NCBI GenBank assembly: GCA_045652785.1
Contig: JAZOLF010000154.1
Span: 1-13,225, forward strand
Direction of reading: 5' to 3'
Length of the DNA: 13,225 nucleotides
From: Scatosoma sp045652785
Lineage (GTDB): Bacteria > Bacillota > Clostridia > Christensenellales > Borkfalkiaceae
Positions 1-6,166 of the stretch are shown in pieces. Positions within the stretch are counted from its first letter, which is position 1, and each line of letters begins with the position of its first letter. The position numbers were made by a program, and so were the translations under genes. The notes beneath the pieces are model-generated. The model did no database searches, was not told where the DNA came from, and saw only the letters and a program-made list of their open reading frames with translations.

Positions 1-134
1 AAGGGGAGCACAAGCGTGTCCATAAACCGACGGATAAAAGTAGATTTCCCCGTCCGCACAGGGCCTACCACCCCGATATAAATATCGCCGCCCGTGCGCC
101 GCAACATATCTTCGTAAACACAATAATTTTCCAT
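1..134 (-). CDS. spoIVA: Stage IV sporulation protein A, N-terminal fragment
   Basis: SpoIVA is the ATPase that polymerises on the forespore surface and forms the base layer of the spore coat. Only the first 44 codons lie in the window; the gene continues past the left edge. The N-terminus contains RTGGDIYIGVVGPVRTGKST, which is the SpoIVA signature around its Walker A loop (G24-x4-G29-K30-S31) and is close to B. subtilis SpoIVA as I recall it. The start is the ATG at 134-132, preceded by GGAGGT (139-144) with a 4-nt spacer. A sigma-E-type promoter lies just upstream, as expected for this gene. The P-loop sequence and promoter together make the call firm despite the truncation. Confidence 0.93.
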   Translation of the reverse strand, partial: MENYCVYEDMLRRTGGDIYIGVVGPVRTGKSTFIRRFMDTLVLP

Positions 135-153
135 GGCTACCTCCGTTTGTCTT

Positions 154-182
154 ATTCTATGAGCAAAACAACACGGATATTA
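154..182 (-). promoter_or_regulatory. Sigma-E-type (mother-cell) promoter of spoIVA
   Basis: On the minus strand, TAATATC (176-182) is followed after 14 nt by CATAGAAT (154-161). The B. subtilis sigma-E consensus is roughly KMATATW, 13-15 nt, CATACAHT; this site matches 6 of 7 and 7 of 8 positions. The start point would fall near 147, giving a leader of only about 13 nt that just includes the ribosome-binding site. spoIVA is a classical sigma-E target, so motif and gene agree. The start site itself is inferred. Confidence 0.8.
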
Positions 183-224
183 CACCGCCAAAGAAAAAAG
201 AGCCCATCAACCCGCCTATCGCGC

Positions 225-260
225 AAAAAAATAAGCAGAGCGGTTGTCCTGCTCTGCTTA
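225..260 (-). terminator. Intrinsic terminator of the hslO operon
   Basis: A perfect 10-bp stem (TAAGCAGAGC at 232-241 and GCTCTGCTTA at 251-260) encloses a 9-nt loop. On the minus strand it is followed directly by a run of seven T (225-231). It lies 11 bp past the stop codon of the last operon gene and separates that operon from the spoIVA promoter. Confidence 0.93.
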
Positions 261-271
261 CTATCGCTATA

Positions 272-1102
272 CTAAGATTTTTGTTCGGTTTTGGAAAGTG
301 CTTTCGCCGTCGCGTCTTCAATCGCCAAATAGTCCTTATCCCCCGAAAAGTCACGCGGCTCATTGTACTCTCCGCCCAGCGCTTCAATGGCGTATTTGAG
401 TTCTTGGAACTCGACAAATCCGATTTCACGGTTTTCAATACGCTCCATCAAAACAGGCAGCGCCCTTACGTCCCCGTAAGCAGCAAGATAACTTGCGCGC
501 ATAGGCGTACGTTCGCCCGCGTCCTTAAATTCATCCATCAAAATATCAAAAATTGCATCCGTTTGCACCGTCACACGGGAAAGAATTTCCAGCATATATT
601 CTTTGGCGATTCCGTCCTTGTATGCCTGCAACGCCTTATCGCGCACATCGTCCGCGTTACGTTTGAAAATATCGGCAATGTCGTCGCGCACGTCTTCGCT
701 GGCATCTTCATTGCAAAGCAACGAAAAGTACGCTCCGTAAGCCCGCTTATCGTCCAAAATCATATTCACCGCATAAGACTGTGTTGCGGTATCCACGCTT
801 TTGAGCAACGGGAAGAGCATTTCCACGTTGTCCCTACTTTCGATTTCCGCACACAAGAATTCAGGCACGGGTACGTCGTTTGCAAGGTGGCCCGAAAGCG
901 TTTCCACAAGTTCCGCATCCGACATTCTTGCATAATATTCCTTAGGCGTGCAACCCACTTTCGCAACGTAAGTATCCCCGAACTTTTTGTAAAGTTTCGG
1001 GATCACGTCTTCCCATTGTTTTTCGGTGTACTTGCCCTTCTTTTCTTCCATATAGATTGCCAACTTTTCGTCGAACAGTCCGTCAAAATCAATCAATTCC
1101 AT
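272..1102 (-). CDS. Conserved hypothetical HEAT-like helical protein
   Basis: I do not recognise this 276-residue protein by name. It is acidic and appears all-helical. From about residue 90 to 250 it shows HEAT/armadillo-like helix pairs with spaced leucines and alanines (for example LFPLLKSVDTATQSYAVNMI and ALPVLMERIENREIGFVEF). The N-terminal ~75 residues form a separate conserved-looking segment (YTEKQWEDVIPKLYKKFGD). There is no signal peptide, membrane segment or catalytic motif. The ATG at 1102-1100 has AAGGA (1111-1115) 8 nt upstream, inside the end of the TPR gene, from which it is separated by 5 bp, so translation is probably coupled. It is the last gene of the operon. A scaffold or binding role is inferred from the fold type only. 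Confidence 0.8.
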   Translation of the reverse strand: MELIDFDGLFDEKLAIYMEEKKGKYTEKQWEDVIPKLYKKFGDTYVAKVGCTPKEYYARMSDAELVETLSGHLANDVPVPEFLCAEIESRDNVEMLFPLLKSVDTATQSYAVNMILDDKRAYGAYFSLLCNEDASEDVRDDIADIFKRNADDVRDKALQAYKDGIAKEYMLEILSRVTVQTDAIFDILMDEFKDAGERTPMRASYLAAYGDVRALPVLMERIENREIGFVEFQELKYAIEALGGEYNEPRDFSGDKDYLAIEDATAKALSKTEQKS

Positions 1103-1107
1103 CTTTT

Positions 1108-2772
1108 TTATCCTTCCACGTGCATCAATAAAAGTTTTACCCTTGTCGCGTCCGCATCAAACGCTTCGGCAATTTGTGCCACGTCGCGGCCTAAATCTTT
1201 CAAGCCCGACGACAAATAAATAGCGCAGGCAATATCGTCTTCATAGGCGAAAAGCTCTTCCCCTTCCACTTCTTCAACCGCACGGTACAGACGCTCCGCC
1301 GCCCGTTTGAGTTTCGCCCCGTAGGACGGGGAAATGAGTGCAAACTTCGATGCTACTCTTGCGTAGCCGCCGATGAATTTCTTTCTCTTTTTTCTACCGA
1401 TTTTGATCCGTTGCAAGGGCAAACTACGGTAAATATTACACAGCACAACCCCAAACGTTTCCCCTTCGTTTCGCTCATACAGCGCACGCAGAGTTTCTAT
1501 TTTGAGAACGTCAGACACTTCAAAATCGAGCAACATATCCCGCAAAAAGTTATCCCCGCGGACGTGATCGGCACCCATCAACGCCACGTATTGTAAATCC
1601 TGATCCATGCCGTCCATCTCATCAAAGCACCACAGCAGGTCGTCAATGAAATCGTCGGCGTGCGCAAACACGGACGCTTGCGCAGACGGCATTTTCCCCA
1701 AAGAAATTAGCGTTTGGCAAATCAAATCCTTCGCCGCTTTCGGCACGGCGTAAAAATAGGTAAACGAACCAGTCACATCTTCCCCGCCGTCCAGCATATC
1801 CCGCACCGCACGCAGGTAGTACCTACCCACCGCCGCATCGGGATAAAGGGTACAAAATTTATCCAAAGTTCTTTCCGCAACGTCCAAATGCCCGCTCTTC
1901 GCCGCCGAAACCGCCTTAAAGTATAACATTCTGCCATCGTATGGCATACGTTGTTCCAAGCGCATAAACAGTTCATACGCCTGCGCGTGCATCCCGTTTT
2001 CGCAACAAACGGTGGCAATTTTATACAATTCTTCGATGCTATCTACCTGCATTTGGGAAAGTTCGATAGCAAGTTCTTTGCTCTCTGCCGTGCGCCCTTG
2101 TTCCAAGTAAACCGCCGCCAAAGTCGCTTTCGTTTGCACGTCGTCAGGAAAATCCTGCAACACTTCCAAACAAAGTTGTTCGGCAAGCAAATGGTTTCCG
2201 TCCAAAAGTTCCGCAACCGCCTGCATTCGGCGGGCTTCTACATAATCCTTATTCCCTTTTCCAACCTGCGAATACGCACCGATTGCCGCGCGGCAGTTCC
2301 CCGCTTTCAGCGCCTTTGCACCTTCTTCCATTTCTTTGGAAAAGTCCGCAAGGCTTGGCGGCCATACAAACCGTAAACCATCCCTTTTGTCTTTGGAAAA
2401 GGCGCGAGCAATCTCCATCTTATTTTGCGCCGTCAAGGTATCGTCCACCCCGATCAAACGATTGTAATAATACGCGGACGCCCCTTCATTACCCAAATTC
2501 AGATAGTTCACCGCCAGCCCTTCGTAAATATCGGGCAAATCCACTTCGTCGCAAATTTCCAAGCACTTATACAGCCACTTGATTGCATAGGTTTGCAGAC
2601 CCAAATTCTCATAGACGTCCGCCATCCGCAGATACGCGTTGATATCCCCGCCTTCTTGTTGGATAGCGTTGCACAAAAAACGCAGCGCAGAGATAAATTT
2701 CCCTTCGCTGTACGCTTTTTCCGCCATTCTCATCAGGCGTTCTTTACTGCCGTCAAATCGAATTACCGCCAC
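1108..2772 (-). CDS. Tetratricopeptide-repeat protein with basic and helical C-terminal region
   Basis: This is a 554-residue cytosolic protein. Residues ~15-125 and ~155-310 contain TPR-like helix pairs (AEKAYSEGKFISALRFLCNA, ADVYENLGLQTYAIKWLYKC, LAAVYLEQGRTAESKELAIE). TPRs usually bind peptides or proteins, so a scaffold role is likely but its partner is unknown. The last ~195 residues carry no clear TPR. They include a basic cluster RKKRKK (460-465) and end in a segment resembling a helix-turn-helix or cyclin-type repeat (DVAQIAEAFDADATRVKLLL, from residue 530). The start is GTG (2772-2770) with AAAGGA (2781-2786) at 8-nt spacing. The gene sits 12 bp after hslO and 5 bp before the HEAT-like gene. 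No secretion signal is visible. Confidence 0.85.
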   Translation of the reverse strand: MAVIRFDGSKERLMRMAEKAYSEGKFISALRFLCNAIQQEGGDINAYLRMADVYENLGLQTYAIKWLYKCLEICDEVDLPDIYEGLAVNYLNLGNEGASAYYYNRLIGVDDTLTAQNKMEIARAFSKDKRDGLRFVWPPSLADFSKEMEEGAKALKAGNCRAAIGAYSQVGKGNKDYVEARRMQAVAELLDGNHLLAEQLCLEVLQDFPDDVQTKATLAAVYLEQGRTAESKELAIELSQMQVDSIEELYKIATVCCENGMHAQAYELFMRLEQRMPYDGRMLYFKAVSAAKSGHLDVAERTLDKFCTLYPDAAVGRYYLRAVRDMLDGGEDVTGSFTYFYAVPKAAKDLICQTLISLGKMPSAQASVFAHADDFIDDLLWCFDEMDGMDQDLQYVALMGADHVRGDNFLRDMLLDFEVSDVLKIETLRALYERNEGETFGVVLCNIYRSLPLQRIKIGRKKRKKFIGGYARVASKFALISPSYGAKLKRAAERLYRAVEEVEGEELFAYEDDIACAIYLSSGLKDLGRDVAQIAEAFDADATRVKLLLMHVEG

Positions 2773-2784
2773 AATCCTTTTCCT

Positions 2785-3636
2785 TTACTCAAATCTTTTC
2801 TTGAACATATAGTCCGCATCCGCATCATCAAACGAATAGTCGGTATTGCAATAATGACAATGCACCCGTACCGCCCCGTCTTCCCGAATAATCGCACGCA
2901 TTTGTTCTTCGCCGAGTGACGTCAAAACCTGCATTAAGTACGGACGTGAACAATTACAAGTATATGTCACCCGCCTACTCTTTATCCCGTCGAAGTTTGC
3001 CGAAAAAGCATCTATCGCCACCTTTTCCAACCCTTCCGAGTGGATACGGCGGACAATTTCCTGCAAATCTTGCCCTTTGGGCAAGCCTTCTACAACCTTC
3101 TCATCGGCAAACGGCAAGGGCTGCAAAACTGCAATCCCCGCAAAGGATACTTTTCCGTCGCCGTCAAAGTCCACCACGCATCCAAAGAACGTAGGCAACT
3201 GCTCACTAATGCGATAATATTCTTCCAAAATATTTTCCACACTCACCGATTGCGGGAAAGCGCTTGCCCCCACGAAAGGACGGCTGTACCCGTCGTCGCG
3301 GATCACCGTCAGCGAGCCATCATCGCCCAAAATCGCAAGTTCATCCCCCGTCGCCGCCACGTTTTCCATATAGCCGCGCACCTGCAAAGCATAATTGCCC
3401 GAAACGTTGATCGGGCCGCTTAAACCGTTGCCCTGCAACGCAAACGAGATTTCCCCGCTTTCTTCCTTCAACGCCGCACTCATAAATGCCGCCGCCGAAA
3501 GTAATTTCCCCAAAACGGTTGCGCCGTCACGGTTCAAGCCGTGAACGTCCTGTGCGTGGCGCACCAACTCCGTCGTATCCGCAAGCGTCAGGGAAATTTG
3601 GTCGTCTAAAATCAATGTTCTTAAAATGTTTTGCAT
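2785..3636 (-). CDS. hslO: Hsp33 redox-regulated molecular chaperone
   Basis: Hsp33 is a cytosolic holdase that releases zinc and unfolds its C-terminal switch under oxidative plus unfolding stress, then binds denatured proteins. The 283-residue length is typical of the family. The four zinc cysteines are present as CxC (C227, C229) and CxxC (C260, C263), in the arrangement TCNC...HCHYC. The N-terminal chaperone domain shows family features such as DGATVLGKLLSAAAFMSAALK and the GPINVSGNYALQVRGYME segment. The ATG (3636-3634) follows AAAGGG, which overlaps the methyltransferase stop region. The neighbouring genes are 9 bp and 12 bp away, so it is embedded in an operon of otherwise poorly characterised proteins. 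An oxidative-stress chaperone fits an anaerobe that also relies on the oxygen-sensitive PFOR enzyme. Confidence 0.96.
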   Translation of the reverse strand: MQNILRTLILDDQISLTLADTTELVRHAQDVHGLNRDGATVLGKLLSAAAFMSAALKEESGEISFALQGNGLSGPINVSGNYALQVRGYMENVAATGDELAILGDDGSLTVIRDDGYSRPFVGASAFPQSVSVENILEEYYRISEQLPTFFGCVVDFDGDGKVSFAGIAVLQPLPFADEKVVEGLPKGQDLQEIVRRIHSEGLEKVAIDAFSANFDGIKSRRVTYTCNCSRPYLMQVLTSLGEEQMRAIIREDGAVRVHCHYCNTDYSFDDADADYMFKKRFE

Positions 3637-3645
3637 ATTCGCCCT

Positions 3646-4380
3646 TTATTTTCGTGCCAGAAACACCAAGCGATCAGAAACCGCTTTATCTTCGCCCAAA
3701 TGCCCTTCCGCATTCAACACCGTAAATCCCGCCGCTGTAAGCGCCGAAAGAATTTCTTCTTCGGTGTGGACGTATTGCACGTGCGTTTCGTCCAGTCTGC
3801 GATAACTTCCGTCTTCGTTTTTCACAAAGAGTGTCACGTCCAACCGCGCCTGTTTACCGTCCGTGGTCGCAAAACTCAAATAGGTGACGTCATCGCGGTC
3901 GTCCATATTGACGGCATCGCGGAACTTTTCGGCATATTTTTTCGGGGAACTAATGTCAAACAGGAACACGCCCCCTTTCTTCAACGCCCCATAGACGTTC
4001 TTGAATGCCTTTTGCAGTTTCCCGCTTTCAACATAGTTGAAACAATCGTTAATCGCCGTAGCGAACGCGTACTTGCGGGCGATTTTATCCCTGGCAACGT
4101 CGCCCAAGATATATTCCCCACGCAGACCTTCTTTCAGCGCCGCCGACTGCGCCTTATCAAGCATCTCCGCGGAAACGTCCATCCCCGACATTTCGTAGCC
4201 CGCCTTTCGCAGCGCGCGCGTAAAGTACCCGCCGCCGCAACCGATATCCAGGCCGCAATCGAGCCCCGAAAACGCCGAAAGGGTTTTAATTAAATACTGC
4301 GACCATTGTTCATAGTCGCAGTCGTCGTTAAGATATTCAAACCATTCCGCCAAAGTGGAATAGGCTGTCTTTCGTTCCAT
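3646..4380 (-). CDS. Class I SAM-dependent methyltransferase, YqeM-like
   Basis: This is a 244-residue Rossmann-fold methyltransferase. Motif I is LDIGCGGGYFT (44-54), the acidic ribose-binding position is in MDVS (D68), and the later strand/loop is GGVFLFDISSPKKYAEKF. The region VTLFVKNEDGSYRRLDETHV closely resembles B. subtilis YqeM as I recall it, so I place it in that family; the substrate is unknown. The reading frame stays open to 4566, but the start is set at the ATG 4380-4378. That is where family similarity begins, and the upstream extension would overlap the membrane-protein gene with low-complexity basic sequence. The ribosome-binding site is weak (GGGG/AGG-like, 4381-4390). It is the second gene of the operon, 13 bp after the membrane protein. 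Confidence 0.88.
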   Translation of the reverse strand: MERKTAYSTLAEWFEYLNDDCDYEQWSQYLIKTLSAFSGLDCGLDIGCGGGYFTRALRKAGYEMSGMDVSAEMLDKAQSAALKEGLRGEYILGDVARDKIARKYAFATAINDCFNYVESGKLQKAFKNVYGALKKGGVFLFDISSPKKYAEKFRDAVNMDDRDDVTYLSFATTDGKQARLDVTLFVKNEDGSYRRLDETHVQYVHTEEEILSALTAAGFTVLNAEGHLGEDKAVSDRLVFLARK

Positions 4381-4393
4381 ACCTGCCCCGCCT

Positions 4394-5701
4394 TTATTTC
4401 TTATCTTTCTTATCGTCCAAAATTTTAGGGGTTTTACGCTTACGCATTTTCTTGCCTTGTTCCGCTTCTTTGAGCGCCTTTTCGCGTTCGTCAAATTGAC
4501 GGTTGTATTCAACGTAGCGTTCGTCGTTCTTATGTTCTTCGATATACGCTTCGGTGTCCGCGGCAATCGTTTCCTTACTTTCGCGAAGTTTCTTCAAGTC
4601 TTCACGGGTATAGGATGCAGGCAAATCATACACGCGCAAATCGTCGTCAATCGGCTTAATGGGACGTGCAACGAGTTGCGACTTCCCTGCCGCCAAGATA
4701 ACGCGTTGATATTCCAAAGCGGCTTCGCTGTTGTCGCCGTCCGCAGAAACAGCGTTTCTGTCGTAGATACCACGGCCGACTTTCGCACCAGCAACCTTCG
4801 GGTTAATATACTTATCAAACGCCCATTGCGCGAAATTCAACCACACCAAAAGGGTGTAGGACAGTGCAAACAGCAGCAGAATAAAGATCCCTGCTACCAT
4901 CAAAATACCTTGCCCGCCGATAAGCAACAAACCGTAAGGCAACAATGCAAGCACGCCGAAGAACAACGTTTGCGGCAACATACCAACGGTCATCAAGAAA
5001 GAGTTTTTCACCAACAATGCAAACCCCATCTTATAGTTCACGCCAAGCGCAATCATCCAAAGCGCCATACAGGAAACGATCCCCAAGATGATATAACCGA
5101 CTACGCTGGAAATCATGAGCATCGTTTTTTGGAAACCTTCTACCGCACCGACAGCATTCGTCCACGCCGATAAATCTCCCATCAAAGTAGTGATACTCAA
5201 AATAAAGACAAACAGCAATACCGTTTGCAAAGCGTTTTTGAAGTTCAATTTTACGCCGCGCCAAAAGTCGTTTGCGACGAAGATACCTTCCGTCCAAACC
5301 ATATTACGCATAACGTACATACCGCCCGCAAGCCCTACCGACGCAATCACGGACGCAATCAAGAGCAACAGGAAAAACAACGCATCATTTTGCAGGGTAA
5401 GGATTTCCGAATGCCCTATCAAGTTGGGGGCAACGGGATACCCCACCCCAACGTTTGCGCCAAACGGTTCGGAATAGCCGATGGCTTGGCTCATCATAAT
5501 ACGTAAAATGATTACTGCAATCACGGGGATAAAGAAGAGCAAGGTAAGCAGGTTAATTTTTACAAGTTTGCCGAAATTGCCCTTAAAAATATCAAAGAAG
5601 AGTTGCCAACGGTTGGTCGGCAAGGTACTTCTTGCATAGTCTTCACTTCTTTCTTTGCCTTCAAGCATACGGGCGATAAGCCCTTTTTTCTGTTGCGCCA
5701 T
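4394..5701 (-). CDS. Multi-pass membrane protein, DUF624/YesL-like, with long charged C-tail
   Basis: This is a 435-residue integral membrane protein with six likely transmembrane segments at about 48-68, 107-130, 157-175, 195-220, 236-260 and 262-290. The central WTEGIFVANDFWRGVKLNFK (136-155) resembles DUF624/YesL proteins, which often accompany sugar-uptake or envelope genes; no biochemical function is known to me. The N-terminal ~45 residues are probably cytoplasmic. From residue 300 onward comes a ~135-residue highly charged tail (KETIAADTEAYIEEHKNDER, then KKMRKRKTPK) that is unusual for plain YesL. An upstream in-frame ATG at 5743 exists. The ATG at 5701-5699 is preferred because GTGGAG (5712-5717) lies 10 nt upstream and MAQQKKGLIARM is a natural start. 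It is the first gene of the operon. Confidence 0.8.
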   Translation of the reverse strand: MAQQKKGLIARMLEGKERSEDYARSTLPTNRWQLFFDIFKGNFGKLVKINLLTLLFFIPVIAVIILRIMMSQAIGYSEPFGANVGVGYPVAPNLIGHSEILTLQNDALFFLLLLIASVIASVGLAGGMYVMRNMVWTEGIFVANDFWRGVKLNFKNALQTVLLFVFILSITTLMGDLSAWTNAVGAVEGFQKTMLMISSVVGYIILGIVSCMALWMIALGVNYKMGFALLVKNSFLMTVGMLPQTLFFGVLALLPYGLLLIGGQGILMVAGIFILLLFALSYTLLVWLNFAQWAFDKYINPKVAGAKVGRGIYDRNAVSADGDNSEAALEYQRVILAAGKSQLVARPIKPIDDDLRVYDLPASYTREDLKKLRESKETIAADTEAYIEEHKNDERYVEYNRQFDEREKALKEAEQGKKMRKRKTPKILDDKKDKK

Positions 5702-5719
5702 ATTTTTTATACTCCACTC

Positions 5720-5739
5720 GCGCGTCAAAATGCACGCGC
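5720..5739 (-). other. Small hairpin in the operon leader
   Basis: A GCGCGT/ACGCGC inverted repeat (5720-5725 and 5734-5739) with an 8-nt loop lies in the ~50-nt leader, just upstream of the membrane-protein ribosome-binding site. No T-run follows, so it is not a terminator. It may stabilise or modulate the leader; function unknown. Confidence 0.4.
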
Positions 5740-5758
5740 CCATATTGTTCCGCTTACT

Positions 5759-5787
5759 ATTCTACTACACTTTTGTGATAATTTCAA
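5759..5787 (-). promoter_or_regulatory. Sigma-A-type promoter of the membrane protein-methyltransferase-hslO-TPR-HEAT operon
   Basis: On the minus strand, -35 TTGAAA (5782-5787) and -10 TAGAAT (5759-5764) are separated by exactly 17 nt. The expected start is near 5752, about 50 nt upstream of the membrane-protein start codon. No convincing internal promoter is visible in the 5-13 bp gaps downstream. Confidence 0.75.
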
Positions 5788-5836
5788 GGAAAAAGCGGGA
5801 AATTTTTAAATTAAATTCGCAATATGCAAAAAATCT

Positions 5837-5865
5837 TTGACATTTTTTTTGGAATATGTTAATAT
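5837..5865 (+). promoter_or_regulatory. Sigma-A-type promoter of the lysine riboswitch-asd-dapA-dapB operon
   Basis: A perfect -35 TTGACA (5837-5842) is followed at 17 nt by TAATAT (5860-5865), preceded by an extended -10 TG (5857-5858). TATAAT also occurs at 5863-5868 but at a 20-nt spacing. The start would be near 5872, immediately before the riboswitch. It is divergent from the hslO-operon promoter about 50 bp away. Confidence 0.8.
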
Positions 5866-5874
5866 AATGCCATC

Positions 5875-6062
5875 TAATAGAGGAGCGATCGAACATTAGT
5901 ACCTGCTTTTTCCTTTCGGACAGGCGAAAAGTCCGCGCCAAGTTTGGCAAGAAAGCAGCGAAAGGGTATCATCGCCGAAGAGAGCGTTTCTTTCGCCGTT
6001 CGCTTATCTGGGCGTATGGGTTAAAACCTGTGCGACTGCCACCGTCCGTGCGCGCGCTATTC
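5875..6062 (+). promoter_or_regulatory. Lysine riboswitch aptamer (L box)
   Basis: This leader RNA binds lysine and represses the lysine operon. Conserved core strings are visible: AATAGAGGAGCG at the 5' side, GCGAAAGGG (5958-5966) followed by ATCGCCGAAG (5971-5980), and CGACTGCCAC (6033-6042). Helices found by eye are P1 AATAG/CTATT (5876-5880 with 6057-6061), P2 CTGCTTT/AAAGCAG (5903-5909 with 5952-5958), the P2 tip CGGAC/GTCCG (5917-5921 with 5931-5935) and P4 6013-6021 with 6026-6034. The diagnostic L2-L3 kissing pair is a perfect 7-nt complement: GGCGAAA (5923-5929) with TTTCGCC (5991-5997). The downstream genes are lysine-pathway genes, which fits. P5 is very short (CAC/GTG, 6040-6050). 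Confidence 0.93.
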
Positions 6063-6113
6063 GATATTTGCCCGTATGTTTGGGCGATCGGACTTTTGCG
6101 TACGTAGGCGGTG
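6040..6113 (+). promoter_or_regulatory. Candidate antiterminator helix of the lysine riboswitch
   Basis: The aptamer 3' segment 6040-6053 can pair with 6098-6113: CACCGTC with GGCGGTG (7 bp, one G-U), continued by CGTGCGC with GCGTACG (7 bp, one G-U), with a 2-nt TA bulge. This helix uses the P5 region of the aptamer and the 5' arm of the terminator, so it excludes both. It predicts that without lysine the antiterminator forms and transcription continues. Inferred from pairing only. Confidence 0.7.
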
Positions 6114-6136
6114 TTCAAACCGTCTTTATTTTTTAT
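6106..6136 (+). terminator. Attenuator terminator of the lysine riboswitch
   Basis: GGCGGT (6107-6112) pairs with ACCGTC (6119-6124; one G-U) around loop GTTCAA, with an extra A-T pair at the base. The T-rich run TTTATTTTTTAT follows. The stem is short, as suits a conditional terminator. It lies between the aptamer and the asd start, so it should reduce read-through when lysine is bound. Confidence 0.82.
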
Positions 6137-6137
6137 C

Positions 6138-6153
6138 GTTGGAGTTTTCCAAC
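6138..6153 (+). other. Short hairpin abutting the asd ribosome-binding site
   Basis: A perfect GTTGGA/TCCAAC stem with a GTTT loop ends exactly one base before the AAAGGAG of asd. It does not cover the ribosome-binding site. It may protect the 5' end of processed mRNA or keep the start region open; function unknown. Confidence 0.4.
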
Positions 6154-6166
6154 AAAGGAGTTTCTA

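Noticed and set aside
281..1219. 312-codon open frame on the plus strand
   Set aside because: It is antisense to the HEAT-like and TPR genes, rich in His/Arg/Phe as expected from reversed codons, with no ribosome site or recognisable family.
3631..4293. 220-codon plus-strand frame over hslO and the methyltransferase
   Set aside because: It is antisense to a clear methyltransferase with intact motifs; the composition is typical of a shadow frame.
4381..4566. N-terminal extension of the methyltransferase to 4566
   Set aside because: It would overlap the membrane-protein coding region by 173 bp and adds only basic low-complexity sequence; similarity starts at the ATG 4380.
4457..5173. 238-codon plus-strand frame
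   Set aside because: It is antisense to the membrane-protein gene; the opposite strand has real transmembrane segments, a promoter and a ribosome site.
5702..5743. Longer start of the membrane protein at 5743
   Set aside because: It has a poor ribosome site and non-family N-terminal residues; the start at 5701 has GGAG. Not fully excluded.
6068..6166. N-terminal extension of asd from an ATG at 6068
   Set aside because: This stretch is the riboswitch expression platform. The ATG at 6167 has an ideal ribosome site and begins at the family N-terminus.
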